From Halorubrum sp. JWXQ-INN 858 (GTDB lineage: Archaea; Halobacteriota; Halobacteria; Halobacteriales; Haloferacaceae), in NCBI RefSeq assembly GCF_009806985.1, contig NZ_WUAX01000011.1:124001-188000 (forward strand): a stretch of DNA of 64,000 bases. The letters run 5' to 3'. The translations under genes were made by a program, and so were the position numbers. The notes under the pieces were generated by a model, which made no database searches, was not told the DNA's origin, and saw only the letters and a program-made list of their open reading frames with translations. How positions within the stretch are numbered: the first letter of the stretch is position 1; the number at the start of each line of letters is the position of its first letter. Below are positions 33,076 through 42,305 of this stretch, piece after piece.

Positions 33076-34620
33076 ATGGAACGACCGACAGTCTTCGTCG
33101 CGGAGTTCTCACACGAGACGAACACCTTCTCGCCGACACCGACCGGGAGAGCGGAGTTCCAAGAACGGCGGGAATACTTCGGAGAGGACGTACTGACCGA
33201 ACTGGACGGAACCAACACGACGATCGGCGGGGCGATCGACGTCTCTCAGCAGGAGGGAGTCGAGTTGCACCCGAGCGTGTCGGTGGCGGCGATGCCGAGC
33301 GGGACCGTGACAGCGGACGCCTACGCGTTCTATACGGATCACATCCGATCGGATCTCGCCGACGTGGCGGACGACATCGACGGCGTCTTCCTCTCGTTAC
33401 ACGGCGCGATGGTTCAAGAAGGGGGTGTCGACGGTGAGGGACCACTGATCGAGGCGGTGCGTGACGTCGTCGGGGACGCGACGCCGATCGTCGTCACCCT
33501 GGACCTCCACGGGAACGTCACTGAAACCATGATCGACGCCGCGGACGCGCTCGTCGCCTTCGAGAGCTATCCACACACGGATATGGGGCCGACCGGACGA
33601 CGGGCGATGTCGATCCTCTTGGACGCCATCGACGGAGCGATCGATCCGGTGATGCGGATCGAGCGTCCTCCGGTGTTACCCTACGGCCCGAAACAGAACA
33701 CGCGCGCCGGCCCGATGGCGGAGGTCATGACCGACGCACGGGGACTGGAGGAGCGGGACGACGTTATCAAGGTAAACGTCTTCCCCGGGTTCCACCAGGC
33801 CGACATCCCTTCGATGGGGTTCTCGATCCCGGTCGTCGCGGACGGATCGACGGACGTCGCGGAGCACACTGCACGGGAGCTCGCCGAGACGGTTTGGGAC
33901 CGACGGCACGACTTCGTTGGGGAGTATCCGGGGCCCGAAGAGGCGGTCTCGAGGGCGAAATCGCTCGTCGCCGACGGCCGTGCCGAGGCGGGGCCGGTGG
34001 TCATGGCGGACCTCGGGGACAACCCGGGCGGCGGTGGTGCGACCGACGGGACGACTGTCCTTCGGGAGCTCATCGATCAGGGGGTCGAAAACGCGGGGTT
34101 CGCGCTGATGCACGACCCGGAGGTCGTCGCGCAGGCCGTCGACGCGGGGGTCGGCGAGCGGATCACGGCCACGCTCGGCGGGAAGAAGGACGACCTCCAC
34201 GGGGACCCGATCGCGGACGTAGACCTGTACGTGAAAGCGATCACCGACGGGAAGTTCCGGAACACCGGCCCGATGGGGACCGGGACCCGAAACGATCTCG
34301 GACGGGCCGTACGGGCCGTCACGGGCGGCGGTGATGGGGTCGAGGTGATCCTCGTCGACAACCGGATACAGCCGCTCGACGCGGAGGTCTGGCGTCACGT
34401 CGGGATCCAACCGGAGCGGCTGGACGTGCTCGTCGTGAAAAGCACGAACCACTTCCGTGCGGACTACGAGCCGATGGCGAGCGAGGTGATCCCCGTCGAT
34501 AGCCCCGGCCTCGTCGCGATGAACCCCGCTCGGTTCGACCATCAACGGATCGCCCGGCCGAAGTTCCCGATCGACGAGATGGCGGACGGCGACTACCCGT
34601 CGTGGTCGAGGTCGTCATGA
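33076..34620 (+). CDS. M81 family metallopeptidase (MlrC-like)
   Basis: A 514-residue protein of the MlrC/DUF1485 family. MlrC itself finishes degradation of linearised microcystin, a D-amino-acid-rich peptide. The N-terminal signature is VAEFSHETNTFSPTPTG, and VFLSLHGAMVQEG and IVVTLDLHGNVTETMIDAADALVAFESYPHTDM hold the probable metal ligands. The C-terminal domain contains MADLGDNPGGGGATDGTTVLRELI. Its stop overlaps the next start (ATGA 34617-34620), so it is coupled to the enolase-family epimerase gene. Confidence 0.85.
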   Translation: MERPTVFVAEFSHETNTFSPTPTGRAEFQERREYFGEDVLTELDGTNTTIGGAIDVSQQEGVELHPSVSVAAMPSGTVTADAYAFYTDHIRSDLADVADDIDGVFLSLHGAMVQEGGVDGEGPLIEAVRDVVGDATPIVVTLDLHGNVTETMIDAADALVAFESYPHTDMGPTGRRAMSILLDAIDGAIDPVMRIERPPVLPYGPKQNTRAGPMAEVMTDARGLEERDDVIKVNVFPGFHQADIPSMGFSIPVVADGSTDVAEHTARELAETVWDRRHDFVGEYPGPEEAVSRAKSLVADGRAEAGPVVMADLGDNPGGGGATDGTTVLRELIDQGVENAGFALMHDPEVVAQAVDAGVGERITATLGGKKDDLHGDPIADVDLYVKAITDGKFRNTGPMGTGTRNDLGRAVRAVTGGGDGVEVILVDNRIQPLDAEVWRHVGIQPERLDVLVVKSTNHFRADYEPMASEVIPVDSPGLVAMNPARFDHQRIARPKFPIDEMADGDYPSWSRSS

Positions 34621-35750
34621 ACGTCACGGACGTCACGGCGATCCCCGTGTCGGTTCCGATAGAACGCGCCTACGAGACGAGCCTCTCGTCCGCGCCGGGC
34701 GGGGACTCCGGGACACACGACCACGTGGTCGTGCGGGTAGAGACCGACGCGGACGTGACCGGCTACGGCGAGATCGCCCCGATGGCCGCGTGGCCACACG
34801 GGCTCACGCAGGACGCCTGCACGCGGCTGATAAACGACTCGCTCGCGCCGACCGTCGAGGGGCGTCGAGTGATGCGGCTGCCGCGGATCGTCGACGACCT
34901 CGAACGCCAACTGTCGGGCGAGCCGTTCCCGGTGTACGGGATCGACCTCGCGCTACACGACGCGCTCGGGAAGCACCTCGGGGTTCCGGTGTACGACCTT
35001 CTCGGCGGTCCGAAGACCGAGGACCGGACCTTCGATCTGCACTACTCGATCGGTATCAAGGGGAGCGAAGAGATGGCCGCGGACGCCGCAGCGGCGGCGG
35101 CCGACGGGTTCCGAGCGTTCAAGGTGAAGGTCGGCGGTGACGACCACGGGGCCGAGCGCGACGGTATCGCTGCGATCGCCGACACCGTTCCGGACGCGAG
35201 GATCCGGGTCGACGCCAATCAGGGGTGGCAGCCCGAGGAAGCGATCCGGAAGGTCCGGTCCCTCGACGCCGCCGCGAACGGGCTCACCCTCGTCGAACAG
35301 CCGGTCGAATACGATACGCTCGACGGGCTCCGGCGCGTCCGCGAGGCGGTCGATCCGCCGGTCTTGGCCGACGAGGCGGCCTTCTCTCCCCGCGATGTGG
35401 CAGCGATAGCCCGGGCCGGTGCTGCGGATATCATCAACATCAAGCTGGCGAAGACCGGTGGGTTACATCGCGGGAAGGACGTCGCGACCGTCGCAGCCGC
35501 TAACGGGTTGACGTGCTTTACCGGGAGTATGGTCGAACTCGGAATCGGCGCGGCGGCGAGCGCTCACCTGACGGTTTCGACGCCCACGATAACCTATCCG
35601 ACCGGCGTGATGAACCAGTACGCGGACGACACGCTCGTCGCCAACGACGACGAGTGGGCGGTCGACGGACCGACGTTTCAAGTCCCGGAGCGGCCAGGAC
35701 TCGGAATCGAGCCCGATCGGGAGGCGATCGAACGACTCCGGACGGACTGA
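34617..35750 (+). CDS. Enolase-superfamily enzyme (muconate-cycloisomerase / dipeptide-epimerase subgroup)
   Basis: 377 residues. The N-terminal capping domain (about 1-125) precedes a TIM barrel. Catalytic residues fit the MLE subgroup: the KxK pair in FRAFKVKVGG (about 161-170), the metal ligands Asp in RVDANQGW, Glu in TLVEQPVEY and Asp/Glu in VLADEAAFS, and a second base Lys in NIKLAKTGG. Such enzymes racemise or epimerise N-acyl amino acids or dipeptides, or cycloisomerise lactones. The ATGA overlap with the M81 gene suggests that it handles that enzyme's product. Start ATG 34617 is preferred to 34602. Confidence 0.83.
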   Translation: MNVTDVTAIPVSVPIERAYETSLSSAPGGDSGTHDHVVVRVETDADVTGYGEIAPMAAWPHGLTQDACTRLINDSLAPTVEGRRVMRLPRIVDDLERQLSGEPFPVYGIDLALHDALGKHLGVPVYDLLGGPKTEDRTFDLHYSIGIKGSEEMAADAAAAAADGFRAFKVKVGGDDHGAERDGIAAIADTVPDARIRVDANQGWQPEEAIRKVRSLDAAANGLTLVEQPVEYDTLDGLRRVREAVDPPVLADEAAFSPRDVAAIARAGAADIINIKLAKTGGLHRGKDVATVAAANGLTCFTGSMVELGIGAAASAHLTVSTPTITYPTGVMNQYADDTLVANDDEWAVDGPTFQVPERPGLGIEPDREAIERLRTD

Positions 35751-35849
35751 CTCACGCGCGGAAACGGAACGCGGGACCGCATGGCGCGGGACCGCATGTG
35801 GCATCCGCGGAAGCGTTGCCTCGAGACGGGCCGGTAGTGCGCGGCCGTG

Positions 35850-35858
35850 TCTTTTTAT
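35850..35858 (+). promoter_or_regulatory. TATA box of the second D-aminoacylase gene
   Basis: TTTTTATCC is about 28 nt ahead of ATG 35882 in a 131-base gap that has no other feature. Confidence 0.45.
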
Positions 35859-35881
35859 CCGTTCGCCGAGATCCCGGATCG

Positions 35882-37483
35882 ATGAGCGATAGTGTACTGC
35901 TCCGGAACGGGCGTATCGTCGACGGAACGGGAGCACCTTGGCGTGCCGGATCGATCCGGATCGAGAACGGCACCATCGTCGCGGTCGGCGGCGGGGCCGA
36001 GGGGACGGCGGACGAGATCGTCGACGTCGAGGGCGCGATCGTCGCACCCGGCTTCATCGACATCCATACTCACTCCGACTTCACCCTTCCGGTCAACCGG
36101 GAGGCTCACAGCAAGGTCAGGCAGGGGGTGACACTGGAAGTCGTCGGCAACTGCGGGGCGAGCGCCGCACCCCGCCGCGGCGAGGCCGCGGAGCTCGTCG
36201 ACTCCTGGTTCGAGCGAAACGGGCTCGGCGGCGAGGTCGAAGTCGACCGCTGGCGGTCGGTCGAAGAGTACTTGACGTACCTCCAGGACGGCGAGCTCTC
36301 CGTCAACGTCGCCACGCTCCTCGGCCACGCGAACGTGCGTGCCGAGGTACTCGGCTTCGAGGACCGTGAGCCAAGCGCCGACGAGCTGGACCGGATGCGG
36401 GGGATCGTCGCCGACGCGATGGACGGAGGGGCCGTCGGGCTCTCGACCGGGCTCTTCTATCCACCAGGGGCCTACGCGGCCACGGACGAGGTGGTCGCGC
36501 TCGCGGAGCCCGTTGCGGACCGCGGTGGAATATACACGACCCACATGCGGAGCGAGAGCGACGAACTCGTCGCCAGCGTGGAAGAGTCGATCGAGATCGG
36601 TCGGGAGGCCGACGTGCCGGTCCAGATCTCCCACCACAAGGCTATCGGCCCGGATAACTGGGGGAAGGTCCGATACACCCTTCGGCGGATGGAGATCGCC
36701 CGCGAGCGGGAGGGAATCGACGTCCAGTGTGACCAGTACCCCTACGTCGCCTCGTCGACGAGCCTCGGTGCGCTCCTTCCCACGTGGGCCCATGACGGCG
36801 GGGACGACGCCCTGCTGGAACGGCTCCGTGACGGACCGACACGGGAAGCGCTGCTCGACGAGCTTCGAGGGAGCCGAACCGATTCGTGGGACGGCGTGCT
36901 GATAACGCGCGTGCGGAACGAGGACCTCGAGGACCTCGAGGGACGGACGCTGGCGGAGCTCGCCGACCGTGACGGGGAGGATCGGACCCCTCCGGAGATA
37001 CTGCTCGACGTGCTGCTCGCGGACGAGAACGGGACGATGCACGTCAACTTCGGTATGGACGAGGACGATGTTCGGACGGTCATGCGTCATCCGCTGACGA
37101 TGGTCGGCAGTGACGGCTCGTCGCTGTGTACGTGTGGTCCCCTCGGCGAGGGAACTCCACATCCGCGGAACTACGGGGCGTTCCCGCGGGTGCTCGGGAC
37201 GTACGTCCGTGAGGAAGGCGTGTTGGAGCTCGAGGATGCCGTGTACAAGATGACCGGCCTCCCCGCCAGCCGGCTCTCCCTAAGCGATCGCGGCCGGCTC
37301 GTCGCCGGACATCGAGCCGACGTCACCGTTTTCGATCCGGACACGGTGGCTCAGCGCGGCGGGTTCGTGAACCCGCACGCGTACGCCGCCGGGATCGATC
37401 ACGTCCTCGTCAACGGCGAGTTCGTCGTCCGCGACGGGGACCACACGGGGCGAACCCCGGGTACGGTTATCGGGGCCGAATGA
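35882..37483 (+). CDS. N-acyl-D-amino-acid deacylase / D-aminoacylase (classical motif)
   Basis: A 533-residue amidohydrolase, paralogous to the gene at 31393-32997. Metal and catalytic blocks are GFIDIHTHSDFTLP (about 56-69), EVVGNCGASAAPRRG (Cys present as in characterised D-aminoacylases), GHANVRAEVLG, THMRSESD, QISHHKAIG, CDQYPYVASSTSL and GTPHPRNYGAFPRVLG. It is probably cytoplasmic and zinc-dependent. Substrate is likely N-acyl-D-amino acids such as N-acetyl-D-glutamate (inference from neighbours). The downstream importer starts after 80 nt. Confidence 0.87.
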   Translation: MSDSVLLRNGRIVDGTGAPWRAGSIRIENGTIVAVGGGAEGTADEIVDVEGAIVAPGFIDIHTHSDFTLPVNREAHSKVRQGVTLEVVGNCGASAAPRRGEAAELVDSWFERNGLGGEVEVDRWRSVEEYLTYLQDGELSVNVATLLGHANVRAEVLGFEDREPSADELDRMRGIVADAMDGGAVGLSTGLFYPPGAYAATDEVVALAEPVADRGGIYTTHMRSESDELVASVEESIEIGREADVPVQISHHKAIGPDNWGKVRYTLRRMEIAREREGIDVQCDQYPYVASSTSLGALLPTWAHDGGDDALLERLRDGPTREALLDELRGSRTDSWDGVLITRVRNEDLEDLEGRTLAELADRDGEDRTPPEILLDVLLADENGTMHVNFGMDEDDVRTVMRHPLTMVGSDGSSLCTCGPLGEGTPHPRNYGAFPRVLGTYVREEGVLELEDAVYKMTGLPASRLSLSDRGRLVAGHRADVTVFDPDTVAQRGGFVNPHAYAAGIDHVLVNGEFVVRDGDHTGRTPGTVIGAE

Positions 37484-37563
37484 GCCATCGGAAAGCGATG
37501 ACAGTCCCCCGTGTATGATTGGTTGTGTGTTTATTCCCGTCTTTGTGACACAGTGCATTGTCA

Positions 37564-39270
37564 ATGAGTCCCAATCGAAGAGAGCTGCTCAGGAAGCTCG
37601 GTGGTGCCGGCGCTGCGGTGACTGGAATCTCCGTCGCCGGTTGTACCGGCGACGACGGTGCCGAAGACAGGGCAGTCGAAGACGACTTGCCGGAAGAGCG
37701 ACGGGTTCGAGAGGACCTCGAGTACCTGATCAACACCGAGCGATACGACCCGGATCGATACCAGTCGGTCGAGTACATCACGGAGCGGCTCGGCGAAACC
37801 CTCGGGATCGACATCTCGGTTGATGCGACCGAGATCGGCGTGTTGGTCGAACGCGAGGAGAACGGCGAGTACGACATCGTCACCTACAACTGGACCACGG
37901 GGGACGGAGACCCGCACAGCATCCTGATGGAACGGTTCCATTCGGACGGTCCGCGCAACCACAGCGGCTTCAGCCACTCGGAATTCGACGACCTCGCCGA
38001 GCAACAGGCGTCTGAAACGGATGTGGACGAACGACAGAGCCTCGTCTTTGAGGCACAACGAATCCTCGGCGAACAGCGCCAGGAGAGTCAGCACCTCTAC
38101 AACGAGAACGTCAAAGGGTACAATAGCGACCGGATCGACCCCGATTCGATCGTCGTCGACCCGTTGACGAACGGCTTCCCCAGCATCTACAACTGGGTGA
38201 GTATGGAACCCCTCAACGAGGAAGGACAAGTCCTCGTGACGAACAATTGGGATCCGAGCGACCAACTCAATCCGTTCCATCACAACGCTCGCGGGCCGAG
38301 TCGGAACAACAACCCGACGTCGATGATGCACGACTTCCTCGTGCGAACGGATCCGAACGACTTCTCGCCGGATCCGTGGGCCGCCGAGGGGTGGGAGTGG
38401 CTCTCGGATACGGAGATCGTGGTGACCCTCGAAAGCGGCATGCGGTTCCACGACGGCGAACCGGTGACCGCGGACGACGTCGTCTGGACGTTCCAAACGA
38501 TGATGGAGACCGAGCCGCCGGCGTACATCGCGTTTGTCGACCCCATCGAGTCCGTCGAAGAGACCGGCGACGACGAGGTGACGTTCGTCCTCGAGGAGCC
38601 GTTCGCCCCGTTCCTCGTCAGTTCGCTGGGAGAGGTTCCGATCCTTCCGCGACATTACTGGGAGAACATCCTCTCGGAGACGGGCAACGAGGACACGCCG
38701 TGGGAAGTCGTCATTGACGACGACCGCCCCGCCATCGGAAGCGGCCCGTTCCAGTGGGGACAGTGGGATCAAGGCGAGCGCTTCGAGATGCCAGCGTTCG
38801 AGGATCACCCGTTCGCCGCACCGAACATCGAAACGCGGGTTCAGCGTCCGCTCTCCACGAGAGATGCAGAGTTAGAGGCGCTCGTCCAAGGCCAGTACGA
38901 TCTCCTCGATTACTGGTTCGGAGACCTCAACCGCCTCGAGGAGTCCGTCGAAGAGAACGACCACCTCACTTCGGTCGTCCACCTGGACGACAGCCGACAG
39001 GCCGCGTGGCTCAACCTCGAACGAGAGCCGTTCGACGACGTCGCGTTCCGACAGGCCGTTAACGCGGTGATGACCGCCGCGAATCCGGTAATTGTCGAAG
39101 AGGTCTACGGTGGCTTCGGGAGACGGGCTATCAGCCCGATCAACGAGAGTATCGAGTTCTGGCACAACCCGGACACTCCGGTTTTCGACGGCGAGGACGT
39201 TGCGGTCGAACTCCTCGAAGACGCCGGATACGTGTGGGACTCGGAGGGGAGACTCTACCACCCGGAGTAG
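37564..39270 (+). CDS. Peptide ABC transporter substrate-binding lipoprotein with circularly permuted lobes
   Basis: 568 residues with a Tat lipoprotein signal (NRRELLRKLGGAGAAVTGISVAGC). The halves of a family 5 solute-binding protein appear in swapped order. Residues about 48-215 match the usual C-terminal lobe (SVEYITERLGETLGIDISVDATEIGVLV, YDIVTYNWTTGDGDPHSIL, HSEFDDLAEQQASETDVDERQSLVFEAQRIL). Residues about 220-568 match the usual N-terminal lobe (LNPFHHN, DTEIVVTLESGMRFHDGEPVTADDVVWTF, GSGPFQW, FRQAVNAVMTAANPVIVEEVYGG). It stops at LLEDAGYVWDSEGRLYHPE, where ordinary members run into the C-terminal lobe. ATG 37564 was chosen. Confidence 0.85.
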   Translation: MSPNRRELLRKLGGAGAAVTGISVAGCTGDDGAEDRAVEDDLPEERRVREDLEYLINTERYDPDRYQSVEYITERLGETLGIDISVDATEIGVLVEREENGEYDIVTYNWTTGDGDPHSILMERFHSDGPRNHSGFSHSEFDDLAEQQASETDVDERQSLVFEAQRILGEQRQESQHLYNENVKGYNSDRIDPDSIVVDPLTNGFPSIYNWVSMEPLNEEGQVLVTNNWDPSDQLNPFHHNARGPSRNNNPTSMMHDFLVRTDPNDFSPDPWAAEGWEWLSDTEIVVTLESGMRFHDGEPVTADDVVWTFQTMMETEPPAYIAFVDPIESVEETGDDEVTFVLEEPFAPFLVSSLGEVPILPRHYWENILSETGNEDTPWEVVIDDDRPAIGSGPFQWGQWDQGERFEMPAFEDHPFAAPNIETRVQRPLSTRDAELEALVQGQYDLLDYWFGDLNRLEESVEENDHLTSVVHLDDSRQAAWLNLEREPFDDVAFRQAVNAVMTAANPVIVEEVYGGFGRRAISPINESIEFWHNPDTPVFDGEDVAVELLEDAGYVWDSEGRLYHPE

Positions 39271-39298
39271 TTCTTCAACACCTGTTTATTCCACAATA

Positions 39299-40285
39299 AT
39301 GGTCAACAGACGGTACGTAGTTCGGCGTTTCGCGCTGATGTTAGTGTCGCTTTTCATGGTGCTCTCGGTCCTGTTCGTTCTGTTCAGGCTCGTTCCGGGC
39401 GATCCGATGTCGACGGTGATGGATCCCCGAATGCCCCCGGAAGCCCGTGAGATGGTTGCCGAGCAGTACGGGCTGAACGAGCCGTTGTACGTCCAGTACG
39501 CGTTGTACATGACCAACGTCGTACAGGGCGACTTCGGAATTTCGTTTTACTACCAGCGACCGGTGTTCGATATCATCTGGGGACGGCTGAGCAACACGCT
39601 CGCACTGATGTTGACCGCCTTCGTGATGTCGTACGCCGTCGGGACGTATCTGGGCGCACACCTGGGTTGGATACGCGGTACCGCACGCGAGCGTGTCGAG
39701 ATGACGATAGTGCTTCTCATCCGCTCTGCACCCGTCTTCTGGGTCGGGATGGTCATGCTGTACGTCTTCTCGTTTCAACTCGGATGGTTCCCGCTCGGCG
39801 GGATGCGGAGCGTCGACGCACAGTACGCGAACGCATTCGAGAAGTTCCTCAGTCCGGACTTCCTCTACCACCTCGTCATCCCGGTTATCACGTTGAGCCT
39901 GTTTTACACGGGACTTCCACTGCTGTTGATGCGGAACAACCTGCTCGAAGTCCTGACGGAAGACTACATCGACACCGCTCGAGCGAAAGGGCTCGCGGAG
40001 CGTCGGATCATGATCCGGCACGCCGCACGGAACGCGATCCTGCCGGTCGTGACCGCCTTCGCGATCGCGGTTGGGTTCTCGGTCGGCGGCCAAGTGCTGA
40101 TCGAACAGGTGTTCTCTTGGCCGGGGCTCGGACGCGAGATGGTACAGGCGTCGCTACGGAACGATTACCCGTTAGCACAGGCCACGTTCTTCCTGCTTTC
40201 GGTGATCGTTATCTCGATGAACTTCATGGCGGACCTCGCGTACTCGTATCTCGATCCGCGCGTGCAGATCGGGGGTGAGGAGTGA
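39299..40285 (+). CDS. dppB: Dipeptide/oligopeptide ABC transporter permease (DppB type)
   Basis: A 328-residue permease: an N-terminal helix, the family domain VLFRLVPGDPMSTVMDPRMPPEAREMVAEQYGLNEPLYVQYALYMTNVVQGDFGISF and the EAA loop DYIDTARAKGLAERRIMIRHAARNAILPVV (about 222-251). ATG 39299 is 28 nt after the binding-protein stop. The downstream permease starts in its own stop codon (TGATG). The paired DppC-type gene supports a heterodimer. Confidence 0.9.
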   Translation: MVNRRYVVRRFALMLVSLFMVLSVLFVLFRLVPGDPMSTVMDPRMPPEAREMVAEQYGLNEPLYVQYALYMTNVVQGDFGISFYYQRPVFDIIWGRLSNTLALMLTAFVMSYAVGTYLGAHLGWIRGTARERVEMTIVLLIRSAPVFWVGMVMLYVFSFQLGWFPLGGMRSVDAQYANAFEKFLSPDFLYHLVIPVITLSLFYTGLPLLLMRNNLLEVLTEDYIDTARAKGLAERRIMIRHAARNAILPVVTAFAIAVGFSVGGQVLIEQVFSWPGLGREMVQASLRNDYPLAQATFFLLSVIVISMNFMADLAYSYLDPRVQIGGEE

Positions 40286-41229
40286 TGTCCGGGGAGTCAT
40301 CGGAGTCGAGGGCGGTCGAACCCACGACAACCGTCGAGACCGGTTGGCGGCGGTTCTTCGAGAACCTCAAACGGAGTACGTACAAACAGGCCGCGATCTT
40401 CTCCGAGTCGAAGATCGCGATGGTGGGGATGGGGATTCTCGTCTTTTACTTCCTCGTCGCCCTGCTTGCACCATATCTCGTCCCGTACGAACCGTTCGAA
40501 CGGATAATCGCGGACGACGGAAGCTGGTATTCGCTCGAATCACCGACGGCTGCACACCCGCTCGGAACGACCGACTCCGGGTACGACGTCCTCTCACAAC
40601 TCATCATGGGGAGCCGCGTCGCGATGTTCGTCGGCCTCCTCGGGGCGTTCATGGTGGCCGTTATCGGCACCACCGTCGGGATGGTCGCGGGGTACTACGG
40701 TGGATGGGTGGACGAGACCGTAATGCGGGTAGTTGACATCCTCTACGGGCTCCCGTTTATTCCGTTCGTCATCGTCCTCGCGACGATCCTCGGTGGGAGC
40801 ATCTGGAACATCATCTTCGGTATCGCGATGCTGTATTGGCTCACGACTGCACGGGTCGTCCGCTCCGAAGTGCTCACGCTGAAGGAACGCCCGTACATCG
40901 AGGCTGCGAAGGCGGCCGGGGCGAGCGACTTCCGCGTCATGTTCTACCACATCCTGCCAAACGTGATCCCCCTCTCGGCGCTGTACGCCGCCATCGCGGT
41001 CGGCTATTCGATCACCGCAGAGGCGAGCATCTCCTTCCTCGGGTTCGGGGACCCGAACGTGTCCTCGTGGGGAGTCATGCTGCAACGGGCGTTCGTTACG
41101 CAAGAGTTCACCACCGCGTGGTGGTGGTCCATCCCGCCGGGGATCTCGATCACCCTCGTCGTGTTCGGGGCGTACATGGCGGGGCGCGGATACGAAGAGA
41201 TCGCTAACCCACAGCTTCGAGAACCATGA
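40285..41229 (+). CDS. dppC: Dipeptide/oligopeptide ABC transporter permease (DppC type)
   Basis: A 314-residue permease with a cytoplasmic N-terminal tail (about 45 residues) and the typical HPLGTTDSGYDVLSQLIMGSRVAMFVGLLGAFM motif after the first helix. The EAA loop is PYIEAAKAAGASDFRVMFYHILPNVIPL. It overlaps dppB by one base and dppD by four (ATGA). The GFGDPNVSSWGVMLQRA segment near the C terminus is typical of the family. Confidence 0.9.
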   Translation: MSGESSESRAVEPTTTVETGWRRFFENLKRSTYKQAAIFSESKIAMVGMGILVFYFLVALLAPYLVPYEPFERIIADDGSWYSLESPTAAHPLGTTDSGYDVLSQLIMGSRVAMFVGLLGAFMVAVIGTTVGMVAGYYGGWVDETVMRVVDILYGLPFIPFVIVLATILGGSIWNIIFGIAMLYWLTTARVVRSEVLTLKERPYIEAAKAAGASDFRVMFYHILPNVIPLSALYAAIAVGYSITAEASISFLGFGDPNVSSWGVMLQRAFVTQEFTTAWWWSIPPGISITLVVFGAYMAGRGYEEIANPQLREP

Positions 41230-42305
41230 CTGTCACCACAGACTTCGATCCGAACGCACCGCTGCTCGACGTCGACGACGTCGTCATCGAGTACGAAACG
41301 CGCGCCGACGGCCGGCTCGTCGCCGTCGACGGGGTGAGTTTCACCGTCGGTCGCGACGAGACGTTCGGGCTCGTCGGCGAATCCGGCTGCGGGAAAAGCA
41401 CGGTTGCGAAGGCGGTGTTGGGGTTGCTCCCGAGAAACGGCCACGTCACTGGCGGGGAGATCAGGTACCGTGGCGTCGACGTGGCCTCGATCGATCGCGA
41501 ACAACTCAACGAGATCCGATGGGAGCACGTCTCGCTCATCAGTCAGGGTGCGATGAACGCGCTTAACCCGGTCCATCGGATATCGACTCAGATCGTTGAG
41601 GCCATCCAGGCGCACCGTGACGCGTCGAAGGACGATGCCCGCGAACGCGTCGGCGAGCTGTTCGAACTGGTCGGGCTCGACCCTGAGCGGATGGACGACT
41701 ATCCCCACCAGTTCAGCGGCGGAATGAAGCAGCGTGCATACATCGCGATGGCACTGGCGCTGGAACCGGACCTCATCGTCGCGGACGAGCCGACGACCGC
41801 ACTGGACGTGATCGTTCAAGACCAGATCCTCAAACGGATCAACGAGCTCAAAGACCAGCTCGACGTGTCGATGCTGCTCATCTCCCATGACATCAGCGTC
41901 ATCGCGGAGACGTGTGATCGAATGGGTGTGATGTACTCCGGACACATGATGGAACACGGCGACATCAAATCGCTATTCAGGAACCCGTACAACCCGTACA
42001 CCCTCGGGCTACAGAACGCGTTCCCGACCCTGTTCGGCGAGCAAAAGGCACTCGTCAGTATTCCCGGGAACCCGCCGGACATCGCCGAGAGACCATCCGG
42101 TTGTCAGTTCGCAGGCCGATGTCCGTTCGCCACCGACCGATGTCTCGAGGCACATCCGGAGGTCGAACAGGTCGGGGAGGATCACTTCTCCGCGTGCTAT
42201 CGGCACGACATTATCGAGGACATGCGACGACGCGCACCCGAACAGGAGACGTGGACGGAACGACGGACGGGGCCCGCCGAGCGGGAGGAGGTCGCCGATG
42301 ACTGA
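41226..42305 (+). CDS. dppD: Dipeptide ABC transporter ATPase (DppD type)
   Basis: A 359-residue ATPase. Walker A is GESGCGKST, the signature is FSGGMKQR, Walker B is LIVADEPTTALD, and the switch is SHDISV. The C-terminal oligopeptide-transporter extension (about 240-320) has three Cys in GCQFAGRCPFATDRC and a later Cys, typical of the Opp/Dpp extension that can hold an iron-sulfur cluster. It overlaps both neighbours by a few bases, so it is part of one polycistronic unit. Confidence 0.9.
   Translation: MTVTTDFDPNAPLLDVDDVVIEYETRADGRLVAVDGVSFTVGRDETFGLVGESGCGKSTVAKAVLGLLPRNGHVTGGEIRYRGVDVASIDREQLNEIRWEHVSLISQGAMNALNPVHRISTQIVEAIQAHRDASKDDARERVGELFELVGLDPERMDDYPHQFSGGMKQRAYIAMALALEPDLIVADEPTTALDVIVQDQILKRINELKDQLDVSMLLISHDISVIAETCDRMGVMYSGHMMEHGDIKSLFRNPYNPYTLGLQNAFPTLFGEQKALVSIPGNPPDIAERPSGCQFAGRCPFATDRCLEAHPEVEQVGEDHFSACYRHDIIEDMRRRAPEQETWTERRTGPAEREEVADD

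Noticed and set aside
33076..34620. M81 gene as a true microcystin-degrading enzyme
   Set aside because: Only the family, not the substrate, can be read; microcystin is unlikely in a hypersaline setting, so the MlrC role was not adopted.
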